From positions 1 to 20,436 of the IMG/VR virus record IMGVR_UViG_3300044302_000522: 20,436 nt of DNA; one strand, written 5' to 3'. Each line of letters begins with the position of its first letter. The stretch's first letter is position 1. Position numbers and translations under genes: made by a program. The DNA is from a virus. Shown piece by piece: positions 1 through 6,560 of this stretch. The notes below the pieces were generated by a model. It was not told where the DNA came from. It worked only from the letters and a program-made list of their open reading frames with translations, and did no database searches.

Positions 1-900
1 GTTGTAGTCACCTTTTGTTTCAGGCATGTGTACCTCAGCCATACCACCTTGTTTAATGATCCACTGACAGGCTTTAATAGCCTCTTTCTCACCAGTCTTG
101 GAGTCATCGTTATCTGCCACAAAGATGTGTCGTCTGTCTTTAAGTGTTTCAAAAACGCTTTCAGCAACCTTCGATAGGTTGTAAGCATCAAACGATACAA
201 ACACAGGACATGACATGTCTCTGTAAATATCAGCACAAGTAGCGTAACCCTCACCATAGTAAATCGTGTCTGAGGTCTTGAGTATTTCTTGTCCAAGAAT
301 AAAAAAGCTACCTGCTTTTTTAGAACCAGTCAAAAAACGCTTGGTGCCATCGTCAGAGATAAATTGCATGCCCACCACAGTGAGATCATTGTTCAACATA
401 GGAATCATTAAGAGTCCATTTTCATCTACCTTCAAACCATAAGATAAAACTCCTTTGGTTTCTAAGTAGGGATGTTTCTCACAGTCTTCGCCTTTCTCCC
501 ACATAGCCTGTGAGCGTTTAGCAGATTTGGTATGTTTCTCAGCCTTCTTGACTTCGACTTCTTTCTTGAGTCGATCTATTTCTTCTCGTTCAGTCTTGGT
601 AATGGTTTGGCGTTTACGATTCTCAGGTTTCCAAATCGCTGTCGGTTGGTCTGTAGATACTCTGTAATCTCCCACCCTTCCAAATGGAATACTCTGATCC
701 ATCCACAGTTGATACCAACCTGACAGCTTCCTTTCACCACCTAAGTTGATGTAAGCACGACCAATACTCCCATCAACCACCAAACCTTTGCGTGGATCAA
801 CTTCCATGCCTTGTTCAGATAAAAAACTTAAAAATTGTGACTCTATATCTCCTGATAAAGGTCGTTCAAAATTCTTGGAAGGTGGTCGTCTAATTTTCAA
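1..900 (-). CDS. P4-type TOPRIM DNA primase (partial, C-terminus off left edge)
   Basis: The open frame runs from a TTG at 898-900 to the window edge, giving 300 residues with no stop. Residues 143-150 (HPYLETKG) and 160-200 match the region just before TOPRIM in phage P4-type primases. Residues 214-226 (YYGEGYATCADIY) carry the TOPRIM glutamate (E217). Residues 260-270 (FVADNDDSKTG) carry the DxD pair D263/D265 that binds metal. The protein should make RNA primers at the replication fork; many relatives are fused to a helicase, but that part would be outside the window. An in-frame TAG lies seven codons upstream, so TTG with AGGGA 8 bases upstream is the best start. The next ATG is residue 32, which would cut into the conserved N-terminal region. 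It is divergent from the replication operon at 990. Family assignment is firm; the start is moderately sure. Confidence 0.88.
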   Translation of the reverse strand, partial: MKIRRPPSKNFERPLSGDIESQFLSFLSEQGMEVDPRKGLVVDGSIGRAYINLGGERKLSGWYQLWMDQSIPFGRVGDYRVSTDQPTAIWKPENRKRQTITKTEREEIDRLKKEVEVKKAEKHTKSAKRSQAMWEKGEDCEKHPYLETKGVLSYGLKVDENGLLMIPMLNNDLTVVGMQFISDDGTKRFLTGSKKAGSFFILGQEILKTSDTIYYGEGYATCADIYRDMSCPVFVSFDAYNLSKVAESVFETLKDRRHIFVADNDDSKTGEKEAIKACQWIIKQGGMAEVHMPETKGDYN

Positions 901-915
901 TGTCTGTTTTCCCTG

Positions 916-943
916 TTGCTATATCTATAAAAGTCTGTACAAT
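916..943 (+). promoter_or_regulatory. Candidate sigma70-type promoter for the replication operon
   Basis: TTGCTA at 916-921 and TACAAT at 938-943 are separated by 16 bases, in the 89-base gap between the divergent primase and ssDNA-binding-like genes. Transcription would start near 950, about 40 bases before the ATG at 990. The match is 4/6 and 5/6 to the consensus; this is a pattern match only. Confidence 0.4.
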
Positions 944-989
944 CCTAGACTAATTTACAAATAATTACAACCAATGGAGTAAAAAGATT

Positions 990-1688
990 ATGAGTTTAAC
1001 TATTAAATCAGATAGCAAAGAGTTTGAAGCTCTACCTGAAGGACAACACTTAGGTGTCTGTTATAAGATTATAGACCAAGGGAGCAGAAATGAAACCTAT
1101 CCTAGAGATGCAGAACCAAATTCTGATAACACTAAGAAAAGAAAAACATTAAGTGTGACTTGGGAAATACCTGAGCAAAAAATGTCTGATGGTAGACCCA
1201 TGAGCATTTCTAAAACTTACACTGCATCTTTAAATGAAAACGCCACCTTATATAAAGACTTAGTTACATGGCGTGGCAAATCATTTACCAAAGAAGAACT
1301 TGATGGTTTTGACTTGGACAAAATGATAGGTGCACCTGCTAATTTAGAGATCGAACACAATGCCAATGGTAATGCTAGAGTCAAAGCTATCTTTAAACCT
1401 GATGAGTTTAAAAAGACTGAGACTGTCAATGCAGGGATTATCTTTGACCTAGATGTTTACTGTGAAGAGTTCTCAGGTGATAGCACTGAGGAAACCAAAG
1501 CCATGTGTGATATTTATGATGGTTTACCTGAATGGCAACAAAACCTAATCGAAGAAAGTTTTGAACTCAAAGGTGCCAAAGAGTCAGGTTCTACTTTTGA
1601 AACATCTGAGCCTGCTAAGAGTGGATTAGCTGATCTTGCCAAAGATGAGCCAGTCAAAACTGTTACAGACGAAGACATACCATTTTAG
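990..1688 (+). CDS. Putative ssDNA-binding protein (DUF669-like) with SSB-type acidic tail
   Basis: This 232-residue protein opens with a compact, probably beta-rich domain (about residues 10-145) containing KTLSVTWEIPE, then WRGKSFTKEELDGF and GAPANLEIEHN. Residues 150-220 are more variable and polar. The last residues, VTDEDIPF, copy the acidic hydrophobic tip of bacterial SSB proteins, which recruits replication and repair partners. The layout resembles phage DUF669-type proteins that sit beside exonucleases and annealases. The likely role is binding and protecting single-stranded DNA during replication or recombination. The ATG is preceded by GGAG ten bases upstream. It is the first gene of the rightward operon. 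The tail is directly visible; the family name is from memory of similar proteins, so ssDNA binding is an inference. Confidence 0.6.
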   Translation: MSLTIKSDSKEFEALPEGQHLGVCYKIIDQGSRNETYPRDAEPNSDNTKKRKTLSVTWEIPEQKMSDGRPMSISKTYTASLNENATLYKDLVTWRGKSFTKEELDGFDLDKMIGAPANLEIEHNANGNARVKAIFKPDEFKKTETVNAGIIFDLDVYCEEFSGDSTEETKAMCDIYDGLPEWQQNLIEESFELKGAKESGSTFETSEPAKSGLADLAKDEPVKTVTDEDIPF

Positions 1689-1755
1689 TTTCTGTTGGGT
1701 GACTTAGCTTTTTTGTTTAACATGATGCTTTCCCTAGTTGCCCACAGAATTCGTT

Positions 1756-1983
1756 ATGAGTGATACCACTGATTATGTAAACAAACCACCCCACTATACT
1801 CAAGGTGGGGTTGAGTCTATTGCCTATATCAAACAACAATTAGGCAAAAACTTTAAACATTATTGTGAAGGTAACATGCTCAAGTACAACCACAGGTTTA
1901 AGTACAAAGGTAAAGCAATAGAAGACTTAGAGAAAAGTGAATTTTATTTAAAACTATTATTACAGGAATTAGCCAATGAGTGA
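1756..1983 (+). CDS. DUF3310 family protein
   Basis: The protein has 75 residues from the ATG at 1756. Residues 7-11 (VNKPP) with the following HY, then IAYIKQQLG, HYCEGNMLKYNHRFKYKG and EDLEKSEFYLKLLL, are the typical DUF3310 pattern (an N-terminal NxPxHY and a C-terminal K/RY..R...K...ED..K...YL). These small proteins are common in phage replication clusters and are sometimes labelled nucleotide kinase, but the chain is far too short for a full kinase and no P-loop is visible. An in-frame TTG six codons upstream is open but has no better ribosome site, so the ATG is preferred. The stop overlaps the next gene's start by 8 bases, suggesting translational coupling. Function unknown. Confidence 0.8.
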   Translation: MSDTTDYVNKPPHYTQGGVESIAYIKQQLGKNFKHYCEGNMLKYNHRFKYKGKAIEDLEKSEFYLKLLLQELANE

Positions 1984-2683
1984 AGAAGGCATTAAGTTTA
2001 CAGTATATCCATTGCCATCAGCCATGATGTTGCAACACGATTTGTCTCCTGACATGGTTAATCTACTTAACAAACATCTTAATAATCTAAGGGTTGATAA
2101 GAATAAAACTTCTAGTGGTGACATCTTAGTAGGACAAATCTATTCAGGTGAACAACTTACCATGGATCATAAGTGTGATGAATTAAAACCATTCACACAT
2201 CTTATGGAGAATCTAGGAGTTCAGTACATCCAACAGTTTGTCAAAATGACTCGTTGTGGTGTTTACCCTAAACGAGTAGAGATGGATCAACTGTGGTCAG
2301 TACATTCTTATGCAGGTGACTATAATCCAGTGCACGATCATGGTACTCAGTCATTGATGGGTATTTCTTTTACCACTTGGACTATGGTGCCACCACAAAT
2401 TAAAGACAACAAAAATTTAGATTTATACAACTCATCAGGTGCAGTTGATGGGTACCTAAATTTTATTTATGGGCTCAATCAAATCATTGATCCTGAAAGA
2501 CTGCGACCTGCACAAGCAAGAATAATTAAACCTGAAGTTGGCAAGCTCTTGATGTTTCCATCATGGCTACAACACATGGTTTACCCTTTTCAGGGTGAAG
2601 GTGAAAGACGAACAGTGGCAGGCAACTTAAACTGTTGGGATGTAACACCTGAAGAAATGGAGCAATCAAAAGATGGAATTTAA
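1976..2683 (+). CDS. 2OG-Fe(II) oxygenase (PF13759-like)
   Basis: This 235-residue protein looks like a 2-oxoglutarate- and iron-dependent dioxygenase on a double-stranded beta-helix fold. Residues 108-130 (SVHSYAGDYNPVHDHGTQ...GI) carry candidate iron ligands H120 and H122, like the NpwHxH motif of PF13759. Residues 192-203 (LMFPSWLQHMVYP) carry the distal histidine H200. R211/R212 in RRTVAGNLN would bind 2-oxoglutarate. Chemistry would be hydroxylation coupled to decarboxylation of 2-oxoglutarate; the substrate cannot be told. It lies inside the replication operon, overlapping the DUF3310 gene by 8 bases and the nuclease gene by 11. That place suggests a nucleic-acid or host-protein target, but this is inference. 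It is a different subfamily from the oxygenase at 3441-4151. Confidence 0.8.
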   Translation: MSEEGIKFTVYPLPSAMMLQHDLSPDMVNLLNKHLNNLRVDKNKTSSGDILVGQIYSGEQLTMDHKCDELKPFTHLMENLGVQYIQQFVKMTRCGVYPKRVEMDQLWSVHSYAGDYNPVHDHGTQSLMGISFTTWTMVPPQIKDNKNLDLYNSSGAVDGYLNFIYGLNQIIDPERLRPAQARIIKPEVGKLLMFPSWLQHMVYPFQGEGERRTVAGNLNCWDVTPEEMEQSKDGI

Positions 2684-3449
2684 AGAAGGCGTTTACGAAG
2701 ACTTACCCTTTGAGGAATACAATGAGATACCTGCGTATCGAGCCTCAGACCTAAAGCAAGTCGATCAATGTGTGTACACATGGAAGAATAGATCAGGATT
2801 TACTGAATCACCTGCTCTATTGGAAGGTCGAGTACAACACACAGTATTTTTAGAGAACCACAAGTTTGATGATGATTTTGTCATACAACCTGCGTTAGAT
2901 CGTAGAACCAAAGCAGGCAAAGAAGCCTATGAAGACTTTATGGCAACTGTCGGTAATAGAACTGTAATCAGCCAAGACTTGTACGATGTGTGCATGGACA
3001 GACGAAGAGTGGTACAAAATTTTATTCCAAGCAATGTCAACGATAAAACTGAATTAACTGTTTGTTATAAATTGTATGGGCAAAATTTTAAGTCTCGTTT
3101 TGATTGGTACGATGGTAGGCATGTTTGGGATTTAAAAACCTGTCGTGATGCTTCACCTAGAGGCTTTAAACAAGCGATTAATGTTTATAGGTATCATATG
3201 CAGGCTTCTTTGTATGTAGATGCCTGTAAGAGCTTAGGATTGCCTGTAGAAGGATTTTCGTTCTTGGCACAGGAAAAGGCTCATCCATATCCATATGTGG
3301 TTTATACGATGTCTGAGGAAGCCTTGGAGTATGGTAGAGCTAAGAATGAGCAAGCACTACATACTTTGTTGGAAGCTGAACACAAGAAAGATTACAAGCC
3401 TTACAATGTGCAAGGCACTCAGTTAGTTGAGTTACACGATCTATGGTGA
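2673..3449 (+). CDS. PD-(D/E)XK exonuclease, RecE/exonuclease VIII-like (DUF3799)
   Basis: The protein has 258 residues with motifs in the order of the RecE-like PD-(D/E)XK fold: GRVQHTVFLE at 52-61 (with H56), E127 in the ELTV strand, RFDWYDG and WDLKTCRDAS at 142-161 (D144, D153, K155), then YRYHMQASLYVDA at 172-184 (Q177, Y181). Family members resect double-stranded ends in the 5'-3' direction to give 3' single strands for annealing. The length suits the stand-alone catalytic domain, not full-length RecE. The ATG has GGAG ten bases upstream and overlaps the oxygenase gene. With the acidic-tailed ssDNA-binding-like protein it could form a recombination module, although no annealase is seen here. 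It ends convergent with the leftward oxygenase gene, overlapping 9 bases. Confidence 0.82.
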   Translation: MEFKEGVYEDLPFEEYNEIPAYRASDLKQVDQCVYTWKNRSGFTESPALLEGRVQHTVFLENHKFDDDFVIQPALDRRTKAGKEAYEDFMATVGNRTVISQDLYDVCMDRRRVVQNFIPSNVNDKTELTVCYKLYGQNFKSRFDWYDGRHVWDLKTCRDASPRGFKQAINVYRYHMQASLYVDACKSLGLPVEGFSFLAQEKAHPYPYVVYTMSEEALEYGRAKNEQALHTLLEAEHKKDYKPYNVQGTQLVELHDLW

Positions 3450-4151
3450 TCCATTAGCCAATAACCACTCCATTCGTTTTCGATCATACAACCAAAAAAC
3501 CAATAGGTATCTATCGCCCATTTCTACAGGTAAACCTTTGTGCATGTGGGTAAAGCTAGGGAAGATCAGTGCATGACCTGTGGGTAAAGGTTTGACTTCA
3601 CCATAGTTATGAAACTCAGTGCCACCACCTTTGTACTTACCAGTGTTTAGTGGTATTACCACACTGATGTCTGCTGATTCATCGTGGTGCCAAGCACCTT
3701 GTTGTTTGTCCTTTAGATTGTAATTGGCTATTTGCACTGAACCTATGTTGGAACAATTGCGTTGCCAAATAGAATAGATAATTGGGTTAAGGACTGTTTG
3801 AACCACGAACCACATGTTGCGATATAACTCAGGCACTTGATCTCTTAACACTATCTCAGGTATTTGCCTGAGCTCATCTTCGTCTTCATTAGCTTGGAAT
3901 TTCATTGTTTTGATTTCATCGACTAACATCTTGCAAAACTTTCGTCTAAACAATGGCACTTTGTAAATGTCAGGATGTATCTTGGTAATGTGTTTTTTCA
4001 GTGGTGTTTCTTGCATACGATCTACACCATCACCTGAAGAAAACTTAGATAAGATTGGCAGGGATTCTTCGACTGCTTGATATGTGCTGTGCATGATTGA
4101 CCAATGCGATTGCATTGATAATAGATAGTTATTTAACTTATGAATTGTCAC
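3441..4151 (-). CDS. 2OG-Fe(II) oxygenase, prolyl 4-hydroxylase-like
   Basis: This 236-residue protein ends in a P4Hc-type domain. WHHDESADISVVIPLN at 154-169 gives the H155-x-D157 iron site. GGGTEF at 175-180 and GEVKPLPTGHALIFPS at 184-199 are the core strands. HMHKGLPVEMGDRYLLVFWLY at 202-222 gives the distal H204 and R214, which should hold 2-oxoglutarate. The N-terminal 130 residues are helical and unrecognised. Related enzymes hydroxylate protein side chains; the target here is unknown. The start is a GTG with no visible Shine-Dalgarno site; in-frame ATGs at residues 13 and 20 are alternatives. It is the last gene of the leftward early cluster and converges on the nuclease gene. All catalytic residues appear present. 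Confidence 0.82.
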   Translation of the reverse strand: MTIHKLNNYLLSMQSHWSIMHSTYQAVEESLPILSKFSSGDGVDRMQETPLKKHITKIHPDIYKVPLFRRKFCKMLVDEIKTMKFQANEDEDELRQIPEIVLRDQVPELYRNMWFVVQTVLNPIIYSIWQRNCSNIGSVQIANYNLKDKQQGAWHHDESADISVVIPLNTGKYKGGGTEFHNYGEVKPLPTGHALIFPSFTHMHKGLPVEMGDRYLLVFWLYDRKRMEWLLANGSP

Positions 4152-4169
4152 ATAAGAAGTTTACACGCT

Positions 4170-4343
4170 TTATTCCTCAATAAAAACCATGTAAGTGTCA
4201 TCTTCTATTTTTAAGATTCCTAACACCTCTTCACCTTTAAACTTGCGTAATGCACCTGTAAAAGATTTTGCTTTGACAGTTGGAGTGGAGACTTCGATTT
4301 CACCATCCTCAGTATCAAGAATAATTGCTTTGAGTAGGTTCAT
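4170..4343 (-). CDS. Small hypothetical protein, 57 residues
   Basis: A short gene starting MNLLKAIILDTEDGEIEVST and ending DDTYMVFIEE. The ATG overlaps the upstream stop as ATGA, so it is probably translated by coupling, as no Shine-Dalgarno site is clear. Predicted strands alternate with short turns, suggesting a small beta-rich fold, and the chain is acidic. It fills a space that would otherwise be the only gap in this leftward cluster, and coding fits all 58 codons. No family recognised. Confidence 0.7.
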   Translation of the reverse strand: MNLLKAIILDTEDGEIEVSTPTVKAKSFTGALRKFKGEEVLGILKIEDDTYMVFIEE

Positions 4344-4624
4344 TTGCCAAAGGCTAGTTTGTGTATGATTTCTTCAATCTTGCGACATTTAACTTTTTCT
4401 TCTTGGGTTTGTTTGTCTTTGTCTAATAAAGGTAAACCCAGTTTTGATAGTGCCTCAATAATGATACCTCTTTCTGTATCATTAAACGCCATGCTTTGAT
4501 TTTTATTGATAGCAAAATAAAGTTTGCGATCATTGGCTCTGTCTACCAAGTCTTTAACCATTTCAGGATATTCCTTGGTAGGAGCGTTTTCGAGTTTATA
4601 CTCGATTGTAATTGTATCTAACAT
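4340..4624 (-). CDS. Hypothetical protein, 94 residues
   Basis: The protein starts MLDTITIEYKLENAPTKEYP and is rich in lysine, glutamate and aspartate. The N-terminal strand is followed by helices; residues 18-30 (EYPEMVKDLVDRA) and 50-65 (TERGIIIEALSKLGLP) look amphipathic, and the C-terminus (EEKVKCRKIEEIIHKLAFGK) is a basic helix. It starts at a TAATG junction with the upstream gene, with only a weak AAGG nearby, and ends at an ATGA junction with the next one. It belongs to the leftward cluster of small early-type genes. No family recognised. Confidence 0.75.
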   Translation of the reverse strand: MLDTITIEYKLENAPTKEYPEMVKDLVDRANDRKLYFAINKNQSMAFNDTERGIIIEALSKLGLPLLDKDKQTQEEKVKCRKIEEIIHKLAFGK

Positions 4625-4815
4625 TATAAAACCTTTTTAGGATCAACATTTGCCAATCGTTCAATCACATGACTGGTTATGTTTCTATTATAATCTCTTT
4701 CTTTGCGATTAGTAGCATCGGCTTTGTTGCGATAAGAAGCTACAAAAACATTTTCACCATGCCTACCATAAGTAGGCATGTATTGGTAAACATCGTACAT
4801 GATTGTGGTTGGCAT
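4624..4815 (-). CDS. Hypothetical protein, 63 residues
   Basis: A small basic protein rich in tyrosine, arginine and asparagine. It starts MPTTIMYDVYQYMPTYGRHG and has the segment SYRNKADATNRKERDYNRN at 27-45. It starts at a variant of the repeated junction seam (GGAGGAAGCATAATG), which supplies a strong ribosome site. It ends at a TAATG junction. The basic charge would suit nucleic-acid or protein binding, but nothing identifies a role. Confidence 0.72.
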   Translation of the reverse strand: MPTTIMYDVYQYMPTYGRHGENVFVASYRNKADATNRKERDYNRNITSHVIERLANVDPKKVL

Positions 4816-4827
4816 TATGCTTCCTCC
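4813..4827 (-). repeat. Gene-junction seam, diverged copy (GGAGGAAGCATAATG)
   Basis: Two bases differ from the perfect copies; the upstream protein ends EEEA. It joins the 88- and 63-residue genes and still supplies GGAGG and the TAATG overlap. Confidence 0.7.
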
Positions 4828-5081
4828 TCAATTTCTTCCATAAACTCAAAATCTGTTTCCCATAAATCATTTATTCTGTCATGGTCAATTACAGCTTTTT
4901 TTAGAGCAATCTTTCTGCCATATCCATCTACAACAGTATTGCCCTCTTCATCTAACATTTTTAAAATGCCACTGTCTATAAAAGTAGATACAAAGTATCT
5001 GCCACTAGAACCCTCTAATTGTAAAAATAAACCACTGTCATAGTGTTTTAATGCTCTTTCATATACATTTGTATTTTCCAT
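4815..5081 (-). CDS. Hypothetical acidic protein, 88 residues
   Basis: The protein starts MENTNVYERALKHYDSGLFL and ends in an acidic stretch, ETDFEFMEEIEEEA. The middle (GRYFVSTFIDSGILKMLDEEGNT) looks like short strands with turns. Its start is set by a perfect copy of the repeated seam GGAGGTAGCGTAATG. Its own end provides the variant seam for the next gene. Highly acidic small phage proteins are often inhibitors of host proteins or DNA mimics, but that is only a possibility here. No family recognised. Confidence 0.75.
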   Translation of the reverse strand: MENTNVYERALKHYDSGLFLQLEGSSGRYFVSTFIDSGILKMLDEEGNTVVDGYGRKIALKKAVIDHDRINDLWETDFEFMEEIEEEA

Positions 5082-5093
5082 TACGCTACCTCC
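5079..5093 (-). repeat. Gene-junction seam, perfect copy
   Basis: It joins the 157- and 88-residue genes; the protein end is REVA and the next start ATGGAA. Confidence 0.85.
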
Positions 5094-5554
5094 CTTGAAT
5101 TAAAACTCCAACTTACTTTTGCATCCTTGGACAATTTAGAACCTGCCATATCTCTGATTGCGTTTAATAACCAGTAAGCATCTGTCTCTACCCAGTTATC
5201 AACCTCACATGATTGATACTCAAGACATCTAACCATGTTGTAAATGTCGTCTGCTTTTAGATCACAACTACCTACACCAGTAAGCAAACTAACAGAAGCA
5301 CCATCTGTAGAATATTGAAGTATGTCTAAACAATCTTGAAAAATGCTTTGATGTTTATTTGGATTGTCTTCGTACCTTGCTACTAAACTATCAATGTTAG
5401 CTTGTGCCAAGGTCATGACCATTTGCTTTGGATCACAGTCGATCTGTTCTTTGGTTATTAAGTTATAACAATAACTGACACCACCTTGTTGTGGGTTTGA
5501 TGCCCACTTAACGATTTCAGTTATGTGTTGTGGTTCTACTAAATATGCACTCAT
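5081..5554 (-). CDS. Hypothetical protein, 157 residues
   Basis: This is the largest of the unrecognised small-cluster genes. It starts MSAYLVEPQHITEIVKWASN and carries CDLKADDIYNMVRCLEYQSCE near residues 100-120, then WVETDAYWLLNAIRDMAG. It looks helical and globular with several cysteines (C29, C39, C69 and later ones), with no signal peptide or membrane segment. The ATG overlaps the preceding stop as ATGA and has GAGGT about nine bases upstream. It ends in REVA, the standard end of genes that carry the repeated seam. I do not recognise a family and give no function. Confidence 0.75.
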   Translation of the reverse strand: MSAYLVEPQHITEIVKWASNPQQGGVSYCYNLITKEQIDCDPKQMVMTLAQANIDSLVARYEDNPNKHQSIFQDCLDILQYSTDGASVSLLTGVGSCDLKADDIYNMVRCLEYQSCEVDNWVETDAYWLLNAIRDMAGSKLSKDAKVSWSFNSREVA

Positions 5555-5763
5555 GATTCTATTACCTCAATTATATCGTCAACATAAACGCTACCAATTT
5601 CATCAAACAAACCTATGTCTGAACCTTTGACATCAACAAGTAAAGTTTTTTTAAAACCTTTTCCTTGCTTAATGCTTTCCATGGCTGTTGCCCTAGTTGG
5701 AACTCCTAATTGTTTTGTAATTAATTTTGTTCCTTTTTTTATTGTTTCAAATCCTACTATCAT
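5551..5763 (-). CDS. Hypothetical protein, 70 residues
   Basis: A small protein starting MIVGFETIKKGTKLITKQLG and ending YVDDIIEVIES. The N-terminal half is basic and the C-terminal half acidic, with alternating hydrophobic residues that suggest a small alpha/beta fold. It begins at a variant seam (GGAGGTAGAGTAATG) and ends at an ATGA junction with the 157-residue gene. No family recognised. Confidence 0.72.
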   Translation of the reverse strand: MIVGFETIKKGTKLITKQLGVPTRATAMESIKQGKGFKKTLLVDVKGSDIGLFDEIGSVYVDDIIEVIES

Positions 5764-5775
5764 TACTCTACCTCC
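5761..5775 (-). repeat. Gene-junction seam, variant (GGAGGTAGAGTAATG)
   Basis: One base differs from the perfect copies (GCG to GAG), so the upstream protein ends EVE instead of EVA. It joins the 75- and 70-residue genes. Confidence 0.8.
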
Positions 5776-5990
5776 TTAATTTTAGTAATTTTGATACTCC
5801 ATCCATAAGGTGCATACACTGTGTGTGTGTCACCCACCTCAAGATTTTCTAAATGTTCGATGGTGAACTCGCCATCCTCATCAATACCCCAGTTACCTTC
5901 AATGCCATCAGCTACAAACTCTGCCATTGAAACTGTCTGTGGTTCTGTTTCACCATATGCTTCTTCATTCCAAGTCACTGTAAATTCCAT
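5763..5990 (-). CDS. Hypothetical acidic protein, 75 residues
   Basis: The protein starts MEFTVTWNEEAYGETEPQTV and continues with an acidic middle (WGIDEDGEFTIEHLENLEVGD), ending in a strand pair (YAPYGWSIKITKIKEVE). It is strongly acidic and probably beta-rich. Translation starts at a perfect seam copy. Its own last codons (GAG GTA GAG TAA) form a seam variant for the next gene. No family recognised; charge alone does not establish a role. Confidence 0.74.
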   Translation of the reverse strand: MEFTVTWNEEAYGETEPQTVSMAEFVADGIEGNWGIDEDGEFTIEHLENLEVGDTHTVYAPYGWSIKITKIKEVE

Positions 5991-6002
5991 TACGCTACCT
6001 CC
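5988..6002 (-). repeat. Gene-junction seam, perfect copy
   Basis: It joins the 53- and 75-residue genes. The downstream gene starts ATGGAA, as it does after the copies at 6149 and 5079. Confidence 0.85.
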
Positions 6003-6151
6003 TTTTTTATTTTTTTATCAACCTCATCAAACCAATCTAATGTTTTGATGACCTCAGCCAATAAACCTTTGTGCTGTGAATACTTGCCCAAACAAGCTAC
6101 AGCTTTTAATTCATTTGGCTTATTTTTGATTTTTACTTCGACCACTTCCAT
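5990..6151 (-). CDS. Small hypothetical protein, 53 residues
   Basis: A short gene bounded by two perfect seam copies, one giving its start and one forming its end (KKEVA then TAATG). The protein starts MEVVEVKIKNKPNELKAVAC and continues GKYSQHKGLLAEVIKTLDWF, so it looks like a strand then two helices with a basic end. Every codon of the space between its neighbours is used, and start, stop and ribosome site all match the cluster pattern. This supports it strongly despite its size. Function unknown. Confidence 0.75.
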   Translation of the reverse strand: MEVVEVKIKNKPNELKAVACLGKYSQHKGLLAEVIKTLDWFDEVDKKIKKEVA

Positions 6152-6163
6152 TACGCTACCTCC
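6149..6163 (-). repeat. Gene-junction seam, perfect copy
   Basis: It joins the 132- and 53-residue genes. Identity with the copy at 5988-6002 extends to 24 bases (6146-6169 against 5985-6008), including the lysine codons before the seam and the first bases of the next gene. Confidence 0.85.
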
Positions 6164-6549
6164 TTTTTTTTGTAATATTTACCTTTTCGATTGATGGCTC
6201 TATGTGATATTTTAAAATCACCATAATCTTCAACTTGTTCTTTATAAACCACTGTCCAAGTAGTTCTTGTGTGATATTTGTGAAGAAAGATTCCAAGGTC
6301 AACAAGCACTTTATCCCAAGCACAAACATCAATATAAAGCTGTTGACCCATATCAATGAAGGTATCATCAATATCTTTTTGTGTTGCAAGCATTTTACAA
6401 TGTAAATCGTATTCCAAACTTGCTTTTAGATATTCAGAGACAACTGGTAAAAATGTTGCATCGAATGGTATGACAGAATTGTAAGATGAAATGCCATTTT
6501 TAGACATATCACCCTCAATAGGAACCAAATAAAGTATTTCTTTTTTCAT
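6151..6549 (-). CDS. Hypothetical protein, 132 residues
   Basis: The protein starts MKKEILYLVPIEGDMSKNGI at the ATG inside a seam (GGAGTAGCGTAATG), overlapping the stop of the 38-residue gene by one base. The frame is open 32 codons further upstream, but that extension would run across the small membrane protein gene, lacks a ribosome site and reads like noise. The body includes YLKASLEYDLHCKMLATQKD and IDVCAWDKVLVDLGIFLHKY, probably helices, and a basic C-terminus (INRKGKYYKKKEVA). No signal peptide or membrane segment. Function unknown. Confidence 0.75.
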   Translation of the reverse strand: MKKEILYLVPIEGDMSKNGISSYNSVIPFDATFLPVVSEYLKASLEYDLHCKMLATQKDIDDTFIDMGQQLYIDVCAWDKVLVDLGIFLHKYHTRTTWTVVYKEQVEDYGDFKISHRAINRKGKYYKKKEVA

Positions 6550-6560
6550 TACGCTACTCC
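6547..6560 (-). repeat. Gene-junction seam, variant (GGAGTAGCGTAATG)
   Basis: The copy between the 38- and 132-residue genes lacks one G of the GGAGG element, so the final codons are GGA GTA GCG TAA; otherwise identical. Confidence 0.8.

Noticed and set aside
532-723. Open frame opposite the primase
   Set aside because: It lies wholly inside the well-supported primase frame and its protein looks like composition noise.
898-960. Leftward promoter for the primase
   Set aside because: TATAGA/TATAGC elements exist but no suitable -35 at 16-18 bases; too weak to list.
1738-1755. TTG start six codons before the DUF3310 ATG
   Set aside because: No ribosome site and the extra residues do not match the family start.
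1689-1755. T-rich gap after the ssDNA-binding-like gene as a terminator
   Set aside because: There is a T-run but no convincing stem before it, and the operon seems to continue.
4102-4117. CAATGC/GCATTG inverted repeat in the P4H-like gene
   Set aside because: Six-base stem inside coding sequence near the N-terminus; likely chance.
4669-5043. 124-codon rightward open frame
   Set aside because: It crosses two well-formed leftward genes with their own ribosome sites; the protein is serine/isoleucine-rich noise.
6156-6389. 77-codon leftward frame inside the 132-residue gene
   Set aside because: Shifted frame with no ribosome site; the other frame is joined to neighbours by seams.
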